DNA of 5,428 bases from Acidimicrobiia bacterium (GTDB lineage: Bacteria > Actinomycetota > Acidimicrobiia > Spongiisociales > ZC4RG35), in NCBI GenBank assembly GCA_030623125.1, contig JAUXMQ010000100.1:1-5428 (forward strand). Reading direction: 5' to 3'. Of this stretch, positions 1-5,349 are shown piece after piece. The notes under the pieces were generated by a model that did no database searches, was not told the origin of the DNA, and worked only from the letters and a program-made list of their open reading frames with translations. Positions within the stretch are counted from its first letter, which is position 1; each line of letters begins with the position of its first letter. A program made the position numbers and the translations under genes.

Positions 1-1205
1 ATGACACGGTCGATGGCCTCTTCGAGCTCGTCCATGGTGATTTCCTTCTTACGGCCCCTGGCAGTAAGCAACGCCGCCTCATTGATCAGGTTGGCGAGGT
101 CGGCCCCGGTAAACCCCGGTGTTCGACGGGCCAGAACTTCGAGATCAATCTCGTCCGACAGGGGCTTTCCCTTGGCATGGACGGCCAAAATGGCCGCCCG
201 ACCTTCGATATCGGGGGCGTCGACGGCAATCTGGCGGTCGAATCGACCGGGGCGGAGCAACGCCGGGTCGAGGATGTCAGGTCGGTTGGTGGCAGCCATG
301 ACGATCACACCGCTGTTGCCTTCGAAGCCGTCGAGTTCGACCAGCAGTTGGTTGAGTGTCTGCTCCCGCTCATCGTGACCACCGCCAAGACCTGCGCCTC
401 GGTGACGACCGACCGCATCGATCTCGTCAATGAAGACAATCGACGGGGCGCTTTGCTTGGCCTGTTCAAACAAGTCTCGGACTCGTGCGGCACCAACACC
501 CACGAACATCTCGACGAACTCTGAGCCCGATATGGCCATGAACGGGACTCCGGCTTCGCCGGCCACCGCCTTGGCGAGCAGGGTTTTGCCGGTGCCCGGA
601 GGCCCGAAGAGAAGAACTCCTTTGGGAATCTTCGCGCCCATCTGCCGATAGCGGTCCGGGTTGGCCAGAAAGTCCTTGATCTCCTCTAACTCCTCTTTGG
701 CCTCGAGGAGACCGGCAACATCGTCAAATGTGACTTTGGGCTGGTCCTTGGTGACCAACTTGGCCTTGGACTTGCCGAACTGCATGACACGATTCCCGCC
801 ACCCTGCATCTGCATGAAGATGAAGACCATGAAGCCGAGCAGAAAGAGCCATGGGAGGAAGCTGATGAGAACCTCCCAGAAACCGGGGGGCTCCGGGTCG
901 GTGGACCACGGTGTCCCTGACTCCTCGATGGTGGCCGTCAACTGGTCCTCAAAGCCCTCGACGTAGTTGGCTATGTGATCGAAGGCGCCCTCTTCGGCAA
1001 CGCTGTCGGTCGTTCGGCCACCGGCTTGACGGGAGCGTCCAAGAAGAGTGATCTCGCTGTACGTGCCGTCTTCGATGTTCTCCACGAACTGGGAGATGGG
1101 GATCTCTTCGGGGCCGGACACCTGGTCGAACCACCACGAGAAGAGGATGGCGACGAGAATGATCGACATGCCGTAGATCACCAGAGTTCGGAGAGTCTTG
1201 TTCAC
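1..1205 (-). CDS. ftsH: ATP-dependent zinc metalloprotease FtsH (5' part, C-terminus off window)
   Basis: Membrane-anchored AAA+ protease that unfolds and degrades membrane and short-lived cytoplasmic proteins as a hexamer. The visible 401 residues hold a transmembrane helix at about 7-24, an extracytoplasmic region at about 25-110, a second helix at about 113-131, then the AAA+ module. That module shows Walker A GPPGTGKT (201-208), the pore motif FVGVG (234-238), Walker B IVFIDEID (256-263), and the second region of homology from ATNRPD (305-310) to RPGRFDR (318-324), with likely arginine fingers R321 and R324. The HEXXH zinc protease domain lies beyond the window, so proteolytic competence cannot be checked; the gene is cut by the edge, not broken. 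The GTG start is chosen because GAGG lies 5 bases upstream and the first helix follows directly. One oddity is AGLLEAKEE at 164-172, where most FtsH proteins read AGVDEAKEE. It lies 72 bases downstream of hpt. Confidence 0.97.
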   Translation of the reverse strand, partial: MNKTLRTLVIYGMSIILVAILFSWWFDQVSGPEEIPISQFVENIEDGTYSEITLLGRSRQAGGRTTDSVAEEGAFDHIANYVEGFEDQLTATIEESGTPWSTDPEPPGFWEVLISFLPWLFLLGFMVFIFMQMQGGGNRVMQFGKSKAKLVTKDQPKVTFDDVAGLLEAKEELEEIKDFLANPDRYRQMGAKIPKGVLLFGPPGTGKTLLAKAVAGEAGVPFMAISGSEFVEMFVGVGAARVRDLFEQAKQSAPSIVFIDEIDAVGRHRGAGLGGGHDEREQTLNQLLVELDGFEGNSGVIVMAATNRPDILDPALLRPGRFDRQIAVDAPDIEGRAAILAVHAKGKPLSDEIDLEVLARRTPGFTGADLANLINEAALLTARGRKKEITMDELEEAIDRV

Positions 1206-1210
1206 GAAAA

Positions 1211-1214
1211 CCTC
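1211..1214 (-). promoter_or_regulatory. Shine-Dalgarno site of ftsH
   Basis: GAGG on the minus strand, 5 bases before the GTG codon at 1205. It decides the GTG start: the only downstream ATG nearby is codon 13, which would remove half of the first membrane helix. Confidence 0.7.
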
Positions 1215-1238
1215 AAATAGGGGGAGCGGTGGGTATCA

Positions 1239-1266
1239 ATGCTACGCCCGGACAGCGAATAGTCGA
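1239..1266 (-). promoter_or_regulatory. Possible housekeeping promoter for ftsH
   Basis: In the 72-base gap between hpt and ftsH, the minus strand reads TCGACT (1266-1261), a 16-base spacer, then TAGCAT (1244-1239). Each hexamer matches four of six positions of the TTGACA/TATAAT consensus. A start near 1232 would give a leader of about 27 bases. The match is weak and was found by eye. It is supported only by position, as this is the one non-overlapping junction in the minus-strand cluster. Confidence 0.25.
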
Positions 1267-1277
1267 ACCCCGCTCTC

Positions 1278-1799
1278 CTACAAGTCGCCCCCCATGACAC
1301 CGATATAGGGAAGGTTTCGATACTTGCCCGCGTAGTCAAGCCCGTATCCGACTACGAATTCCGGACCGATGGTGAAGGCTGTGTACTTCACGTCCAAGGG
1401 AACCCTCTGAATCCCCTCCTTGAGAAGAAGCGTGGCGATCTCCAGAGATTCGGGTCGGCGCACCCGAAGACTCTTGATCAGGTAGTTCAGGGTGAGACCG
1501 GAGTCGATGATGTCCTCGACGATGAGGACATGGCGCCCTTCGATCTCCTCATCGAGATCCTTGAGGATTCTCACCACACCCGACGTCTGCGTCGACGCCC
1601 CGTACGAGGAGACGGCCATGAAGTCGAACTCGCAGGGCAGGTCTATGTGACGGGCCAGGTCGGCCATCACCATGAACGCTCCACGGAGCACTCCGACCAG
1701 CAAGACCTCCTTGCCGGCATAGTCCTCAGTGATCTGCTGACCGATCTCCCTGAGCTTGTCATCGATTTGCTCGGCTGTGATCAGGGGCTTGATGTCCAT
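1278..1799 (-). CDS. hpt: Hypoxanthine(-guanine) phosphoribosyltransferase
   Basis: Cytoplasmic purine salvage enzyme joining hypoxanthine or guanine to PRPP to give IMP or GMP. The 173 residues are a normal full length for bacterial HPRT. Visible motifs are GVLRGA (36-41, PPi-binding loop), SSYG (64-67, flexible active-site loop), the PRPP loop VEDIIDSGLT (94-103) with catalytic D99, and the C-terminal FVVGYGLDYAGKYRNLPYIG (148-167) with base- and magnesium-contacting residues. The reading frame is open for 64 more codons upstream, but that part is arginine-rich, lies inside tilS and resembles no HPRT. The ATG at 1799 has a strong Shine-Dalgarno site and begins at the family's usual N-terminus. 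The gene overlaps the end of tilS by 19 bases, so translation is probably coupled. tilS-hpt adjacency is widespread, and some Firmicutes such as Listeria are reported to fuse the two. Confidence 0.96.
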   Translation of the reverse strand: MDIKPLITAEQIDDKLREIGQQITEDYAGKEVLLVGVLRGAFMVMADLARHIDLPCEFDFMAVSSYGASTQTSGVVRILKDLDEEIEGRHVLIVEDIIDSGLTLNYLIKSLRVRRPESLEIATLLLKEGIQRVPLDVKYTAFTIGPEFVVGYGLDYAGKYRNLPYIGVMGGDL

Positions 1800-3013
1800 C
1801 CGGTTACCTCTTTGGCGAAGATAGAAAGGTAGCCGACCGAGCCCGGCTCGTACCAGGCGACGGGCAAACGTTTCCCACCCGGCGTCCAGGCAGGCTCTTC
1901 GTCTGCGGTCACCACCCCATCGGATCCGACGGCCAACTGGGTGTTGGCGGGAAAAATCGCCGCCCAGGCGCTCAGTGGGGCAACCATGCATGGGCCGTCG
2001 TGCGATAGGACATCGAACTCGACCCGTCCGGAACGATGTCTACCGGGGGAAAGCGTGACGGGCCGAACGTCGAACCCTTCGGACCCGGTCTCGACAACGA
2101 GCAACGGGCCCCGCCGAACCACCCTGACTTCCGGAGCCAGCTCGACCGCCGCCGTCTCGGCGCGGGCTACAGACCACAGGTTGCCGACCCGTTCGGCGGA
2201 TACGCCCTCCGGCCCCACCGCATGGGTCAACATGGTCTTCAGGATCCGATCTCCCAGAGGTTTCGCTACTGCGAGGAGATCACCGACGGCAACCCCAACG
2301 GAGTCATCACCATGCAGTATTCGGACCTGCGCCGCCTCGTCATCGAGATAGGCGCTGTCCGAGCCCACCGTGGTGGCCATCCGGGCTATGGACTCGGAGA
2401 GTCGAGGATTCAGCTCGACGAGCATCGGGATCACCCGGGATCGGATGACGTTTCGCGTCAGACCCGGGTCGTCATTCATCGGATCGTCCATGAAGGGAAG
2501 ACCGGCGAGGGCGGCGATCTCCCTTGTCTCGGAACGGGTGATCGTCAACATCGGCCGGAACACGTTGTGAAGACGGTGGTAGGGGATGCCCCCCAGCCCT
2601 CTCGGGCCTGTGCCCCGAATCAGGTTGAAGACAACCGTCTCGACATTGTCATCACGAGTGTGGGCGGTTAGAAGCCTGTCCCCCTCACCGGTCCTGTCGA
2701 CGAAGGCCGCGTAACGGGCCCGGCGAGCCTGGCCTTCGGGGGACGGCCCTTCCTCGACCGTCACCGCGACCACGTCGAGATCGATCCCGAGTCGCTGGGC
2801 GATGTCACCCGCTGCTGACTCCATCATGTCGGAATGGGCCAATCCATGGTTGACGTGAAGCGCCCTGGTCTCCGTGCCGGGGTCTGCACACAGGTACAGC
2901 AACGCAGCCGAATCTGCGCCGCCGGACAAGGCCACCACCAGAGGCCCGTCGGGAAGGTCAAGCCTGGCCGAGACGTCTTCGGCCAATTCGGTCAGACGAC
3001 GCGATCCAGCCAT
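1781..3013 (-). CDS. tilS: tRNA(Ile)-lysidine synthetase
   Basis: ATP-dependent enzyme attaching lysine to the wobble C34 of the CAU-anticodon tRNA-Ile, changing its identity from Met to Ile; normally essential. The 410 residues begin with a PP-loop ATPase domain: SGGADS (30-35), VNHGL (54-58), HTRDDNVET (118-126), RGTGPRGLGGIP (133-144), and DPMN followed by RNVIR (177-191), matching the family DPSN...RNRIR block. A helical middle region follows, then a beta-rich tail. I do not see the RPGDR and KKLxDxxIDxKVPR signatures of the standard TilS C-terminal domain in roughly the last 90 residues, so this part is divergent or replaced. The ATG at 3013 puts the P-loop 30 residues in, as usual. A longer frame from 3088 would only read through the upstream gene. 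It overlaps the metallopeptidase gene by 22 bases and hpt by 19. Confidence 0.94.
   Translation of the reverse strand: MAGSRRLTELAEDVSARLDLPDGPLVVALSGGADSAALLYLCADPGTETRALHVNHGLAHSDMMESAAGDIAQRLGIDLDVVAVTVEEGPSPEGQARRARYAAFVDRTGEGDRLLTAHTRDDNVETVVFNLIRGTGPRGLGGIPYHRLHNVFRPMLTITRSETREIAALAGLPFMDDPMNDDPGLTRNVIRSRVIPMLVELNPRLSESIARMATTVGSDSAYLDDEAAQVRILHGDDSVGVAVGDLLAVAKPLGDRILKTMLTHAVGPEGVSAERVGNLWSVARAETAAVELAPEVRVVRRGPLLVVETGSEGFDVRPVTLSPGRHRSGRVEFDVLSHDGPCMVAPLSAWAAIFPANTQLAVGSDGVVTADEEPAWTPGGKRLPVAWYEPGSVGYLSIFAKEVTGWTSSP
1806..1812 (-). promoter_or_regulatory. Shine-Dalgarno site of hpt
   Basis: AAAGAGG on the minus strand, within the last codons of tilS, 6 bases before the ATG at 1799. 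It fixes the hpt start and rejects the longer upstream-extended frame. Confidence 0.75.
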
Positions 3014-4035
3014 TGGTTCGGGTTCTCGATTTCGGCCAGTGTGGGAAGGCTGCCGGCGCCACGAAATGCGAGATTGATCGTCTCCCAACCGGCCTGGCGC
3101 TCCACGGAGAGAACGAAACGCTCCCCCATCTTGTACTGCTTGAGCTTCATCTCGAGTCCGGTCAGCCGGAAAAAGGCGGCCGTTCGTTTGTCCTGGCGGC
3201 GACCCTTCAATACCCGACTCATCCGTTTCTGTGAGCGGAGGTGCTCGGCCCCGACCCGGTCCATGACAACGTGGCCGTGACCTTCGAGTAGGGACATGAG
3301 AGCTTGGACCCTGTCGAGGACAGCGTTCTGCTCAGGGGAGGCGAACAGGCCGAAAAGCCCCCGCTCATCGATCAGGGGCCGACCGGCGGCCTTGCGCTGA
3401 TTCAGCTCGTTCATCACGTGGCCGAGACGTCCCTGTTCTGGTGCTGACTGGTCGACCAACTCGGTCACCAGGGAGAGGAAGTAGTCCCTCAACCAGGCTA
3501 CCCCCTGAAACTGCGCTCGATGGGTCAGCTCATGAAGGGCGACCCAGAAACGAAACTCCGAAGGTCGAAACTGATGAATCCGCTCGATCTGCATGATGTT
3601 CGGGCCGACGTAGGCAACGGTGTCACCGCTTTCACCAGTCGGGAGAACCAACTCGTATTGGCCGAGCACCTTGCGAGAGAGAACGCTGAGAACGGCCCTG
3701 GTTTCCGCCTGCATGACCACTCCCGCCATCGATGCCGCTCGTTGACCCGCCGGGCCCGACTCGGCCATCCGCTCTTCGAGATGTCTGCGCGCAGGCTCGG
3801 TGAAGTGGGCAAACGTGGCGACGTTACGCTCGATCCACTCGGTGCGCCCGATCACAGTGGTGTCCGGTGACCCCGGCAGTTGGAGACCGGTTGCTTCCGG
3901 GACGATCTTCGACACTTCCAACGTCAGACGCTGCATCTCCACTGCAAGGGCAGCGGTGTGATAGGTCTCTGCCAGCGGGTAGGTGCCTGCGATCTTGCCG
4001 ACGAGACGACCCGTGCCGGGTCGTTGAGAAGTCAC
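2992..4035 (-). CDS. Zincin-like metallopeptidase, DUF2342/Zincin_2 family
   Basis: Predicted cytoplasmic zinc metallopeptidase-like protein of 347 residues; substrate unknown. The diagnostic motif is HELTHRAQF (168-176), an HEXXH site with H168 and H172 as likely zinc ligands and E169 as likely catalytic base. SLLEGHGHVVMD (248-259) probably supplies the third ligand, perhaps E251 (inference). No signal peptide or membrane helix is visible. The family is typical of actinobacteria; some members carry the name 'coenzyme F420 biosynthesis-associated', but nothing in this window supports an F420 role. In Mycobacterium tuberculosis the homologue, as I recall (Rv3626c), also lies just upstream of tilS and hpt. 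The start is GTG at 4035, chosen because it overlaps the preceding stop as GTGA and the residues from about 10 on resemble the family N-terminus. The open frame extends to 4509, but that part lies within the two upstream genes in another frame. Confidence 0.9.
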   Translation of the reverse strand: MTSQRPGTGRLVGKIAGTYPLAETYHTAALAVEMQRLTLEVSKIVPEATGLQLPGSPDTTVIGRTEWIERNVATFAHFTEPARRHLEERMAESGPAGQRAASMAGVVMQAETRAVLSVLSRKVLGQYELVLPTGESGDTVAYVGPNIMQIERIHQFRPSEFRFWVALHELTHRAQFQGVAWLRDYFLSLVTELVDQSAPEQGRLGHVMNELNQRKAAGRPLIDERGLFGLFASPEQNAVLDRVQALMSLLEGHGHVVMDRVGAEHLRSQKRMSRVLKGRRQDKRTAAFFRLTGLEMKLKQYKMGERFVLSVERQAGWETINLAFRGAGSLPTLAEIENPNQWLDRVV

Positions 4036-4337
4036 TCTTCGACGATTCGATACCGCTTGCGGACGACGTTGGTGAAGTACCGGATCGACGTGAGAAGGAT
4101 GACCACGGCGGCCAGCGCAAGCGTGGTCGGAATCATGTAACGATAGGTCCAGTCCGGCAAAGGCTCGAGAGGCGAGTCTGCTGGGATCGGCACGGCAGGC
4201 TCGAGACCGGAGCTCTCCGAAATCGTGGCGGGCTCCGTGGTCTCTTCCTCTTCTTGAGCTACTGCCGGAAGAGCAAACAGCACGAAGAGGACTCCCAGTG
4301 CCAGTGAGACCGCGGCGATGCGACCTGTTGCCTTCAT
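4032..4337 (-). CDS. Small two-helix membrane protein, function unknown
   Basis: I do not recognise this 101-residue protein. Its N-terminus (MKATGR, a hydrophobic stretch at about 8-24, then ALPAVA-QEE) looks like a cleavable signal peptide with AxA at 25-27, or a first membrane helix. Residues 28-64 form an acidic, proline-rich linker (EEEETTEP, then several Pro-Glu/Asp pairs). A second helix lies at about 67-86 (MIPTTLALAAVVILL), followed by a basic tail, RKRYR (93-97). Charge follows the positive-inside rule, with the acidic linker outside and the basic tail in the cytoplasm. There are no cysteines, so it cannot be a thiol sensor. It starts at ATG 4337 in an ATGA overlap with the anti-sigma gene and ends in a GTGA overlap with the metallopeptidase gene, so it is translationally tied to both. 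The upstream-open frame to 4664 is rejected because it duplicates the rsrA region. Confidence 0.8.
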   Translation of the reverse strand: MKATGRIAAVSLALGVLFVLFALPAVAQEEEETTEPATISESSGLEPAVPIPADSPLEPLPDWTYRYMIPTTLALAAVVILLTSIRYFTNVVRKRYRIVEE

Positions 4338-4621
4338 GGAAACCAGACGACCCACGGGCCAACGCGGTCGCCAACCAACCGAGAATCGGGTGCGGTCTCG
4401 GCTCGCAGGGCGACTCGAACCCTGTCGACAACACTGTCGGGAACATCCTCGTCGAGACGTTCCCTGACCACGCTCTTGAGACGACCCTCGAAGTCGAACG
4501 CAGGGCCACAGCCTTTGCACTGCTCCAGATGAGCGCGGATCTTCTCCGAGCTCACCGCATCGAGCTCGGAATCGAGATACAAATAGAGATTCTCGAGTGC
4601 CTCGTCGCAGTCCTTGTTCAT
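4334..4621 (-). CDS. rsrA: RsrA-type zinc anti-sigma factor (redox-sensing)
   Basis: Predicted cytoplasmic anti-sigma factor of 95 residues that binds the adjacent SigR when reduced and lets go on thiol oxidation. It carries the ZAS motif HLEQCKGC (H31, C35, C38) plus an upstream C5. From C5 to H31 is 26 residues, the spacing of C11 to H37 in Streptomyces coelicolor RsrA as I recall it, where C11 and C44 form the trigger disulfide. This predicts C5 and C38 as the redox pair. These are the only three cysteines in the protein. Residues 44-72 (FEGRLKS...VVDRVRVAL) resemble the family C-terminal helices. The start is ATG 4621, overlapping the sigR stop as ATGA; an in-frame ATG at 4672 lies deep within sigR and is rejected. 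No membrane helix is convincing, though the tail PWVVWFP is hydrophobic. Confidence 0.9.
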   Translation of the reverse strand: MNKDCDEALENLYLYLDSELDAVSSEKIRAHLEQCKGCGPAFDFEGRLKSVVRERLDEDVPDSVVDRVRVALRAETAPDSRLVGDRVGPWVVWFP

Positions 4622-5196
4622 GGTCTCTTCGCGTCCTCCGGTAGCAGCCCTCGCTGCTTTGCAAATTCCCACAACCTCTTCTGCATCGCTTTTCTTCCGC
4701 GGTGAAGACGGGACATCACCGTGCCGATGGGAATGTCGAGGATCTCGGCGATCTCCTTGTATGAGAAACCTTCCAGGTCGGCGAGCAGAACCGGCATCCT
4801 GAAGCTCTCCGGGAGTTCCTCGACGGCCTGCTTCACGTCGGACTCGACCATGCCGTCGAGAACCCTGTCCTCCGTCGTTCTGGCGGCCTCGGCAGACTCC
4901 TCGGATCCAAGCCGCCGGTACAGGTACATGTCCTCAACAGTGCCGAGATCGACCTCTGACGGCCGGCGAGAATCCTTGCGGTACTTGTTGATATAGGTGT
5001 TGGTGAGTATCCGGTAGAGCCAGGCTTTGAGATTGGTGCCTTCCTGGAACGTGTGATAGGCACGGTACGCCTTGAGGTAGGTCTCTTGGACGAGGTCTTC
5101 TGCATCGGAAGGATTGCGGGTCATTCGCATCGCGGCCGAATACAACTGACGCGTGTACTGCATTGCGTCCCGCTCGAAGTCCGCCTGGTCGGCCAT
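4618..5196 (-). CDS. sigR: ECF sigma factor, SigR/SigH group
   Basis: Extracytoplasmic-function-type sigma factor of 192 residues, in the group that controls disulfide stress in actinobacteria. Region 2 spans about 13-77, with NPSDAEDLVQETYLKAYRAY (28-47) for core binding and LKAWLYRILTNTYINKYRK (56-74) for -10 recognition. A linker at 78-115 follows. Region 4 (about 118-172) has the helix-turn-helix GFSYKEIAEILDIPIGTV (143-160) and SRLHRGRK. The SigR assignment rests on these sequences and on the RsrA-like partner immediately downstream. The start at 5196 is the first possible one: an in-frame TGA directly precedes the ATG. No clear Shine-Dalgarno site is seen (GTCCCTGCTGA upstream), so translation may be inefficient or begin at the next ATG, codon 12. 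It is first in an overlapping gene series ending at hpt and is probably autoregulated through the GGAAT-GTT site upstream. Confidence 0.95.
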   Translation of the reverse strand: MADQADFERDAMQYTRQLYSAAMRMTRNPSDAEDLVQETYLKAYRAYHTFQEGTNLKAWLYRILTNTYINKYRKDSRRPSEVDLGTVEDMYLYRRLGSEESAEAARTTEDRVLDGMVESDVKQAVEELPESFRMPVLLADLEGFSYKEIAEILDIPIGTVMSRLHRGRKAMQKRLWEFAKQRGLLPEDAKRP

Positions 5197-5302
5197 TCAG
5201 CAGGGACGCTAGTCGGGGGCAGGGAAAACACGGAGCCAGCACCTAGCCGCTCACTAATCCAATGACGGAAGCAGGAGTCACAGCTTCAGGGGACTTTGGC
5301 CC
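5197..5302. other. Divergent intergenic region
   Basis: Roughly 105 bases between sigR and the plus-strand mini-ORF. It would form the sigR leader if transcription starts at the GGAAT-GTT site. I see no convincing terminator hairpin, riboswitch or housekeeping promoter here. The only clear signal is AGGGGA at 5288-5293 on the plus strand. Confidence 0.5.
5288..5293 (+). promoter_or_regulatory. Shine-Dalgarno site of the plus-strand mini-ORF
   Basis: AGGGGA lies 9 bases before the ATG at 5303. It is the only good ribosome site near the divergent gene; the 20 bases before ATG 5341 have none. Confidence 0.45.
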
Positions 5303-5344
5303 ATGTCTGATCCGGGTGAGCTCCAACTACGGTTCCGCCCATGA
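5303..5344 (+). CDS. Possible 13-residue leader peptide
   Basis: A short frame encoding MSDPGELQLRFRP, with AGGGGA 9 bases upstream. Its TGA stop (5342-5344) overlaps the ATG of the next gene (5341-5343) as ATGA, the same coupling geometry used by the minus-strand genes. It could serve only to bring ribosomes to the downstream start, which lacks its own site. No attenuator-like codon run or known arrest motif is evident. It could be a chance frame. Confidence 0.35.
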   Translation: MSDPGELQLRFRP

Positions 5345-5349
5345 ATTCC
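5325..5349 (-). promoter_or_regulatory. Candidate SigR-dependent promoter of the sigR operon
   Basis: The minus strand reads GGAAT (5349-5345), 17 bases, then GTT (5327-5325). This agrees with the SigR/SigH promoter class (GGAAT or GGAAY, about 16-19 bases, GTT). A start near 5317 would leave a leader of about 120 bases before sigR. The site overlaps the start of the divergent gene at 5341. Autoregulation is the rule for this sigma family. The match covers eight defined bases, so chance remains possible. Confidence 0.4.

Noticed and set aside
1206..1277. Rho-independent terminator between hpt and ftsH
   Set aside because: No short GC-rich hairpin followed by a T run is present; the only inverted repeat has a loop of about 40 bases.
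1781..1799. tilS-hpt fusion or frameshift
   Set aside because: Both genes have intact ends, their own stop and start, and hpt has its own ribosome site. The overlap is ordinary coupling, not a fused or broken gene.
1800..1991. 64-codon upstream extension of hpt
   Set aside because: It lies inside tilS in another frame, is arginine-rich and unlike HPRT; the strong Shine-Dalgarno site before 1799 fixes the start.
2036..2671. Long plus-strand open frame opposite tilS (and similar frames opposite ftsH, rsrA and the zincin gene)
   Set aside because: These are antisense shadows of well-supported minus-strand genes, with no recognisable motifs and no ribosome sites.
3014..3088. 25-codon upstream extension of tilS
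   Set aside because: It would place the P-loop unusually far in and lies wholly within the metallopeptidase gene.
4036..4509. N-terminal extension of the DUF2342 frame
   Set aside because: It is an out-of-frame reading of the small membrane protein and rsrA. The GTGA junction at 4032-4035 gives the natural start.
4338..4664. N-terminal extension of the small membrane protein frame
   Set aside because: It reads through rsrA in the wrong frame and would bury the signal-like N-terminus at MKATGR.
5227..5260. Second SigR-like site, GGATT then GTGTT on the minus strand
   Set aside because: The spacing is about 24 bases, too long for this promoter class, and GGATT departs from GGAAT.
5253..5281. 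Possible housekeeping promoter for sigR (GTGACT, 17 bases, ATTAGT on the minus strand)
   Set aside because: The -10 matches only three of six positions; nothing else supports it.
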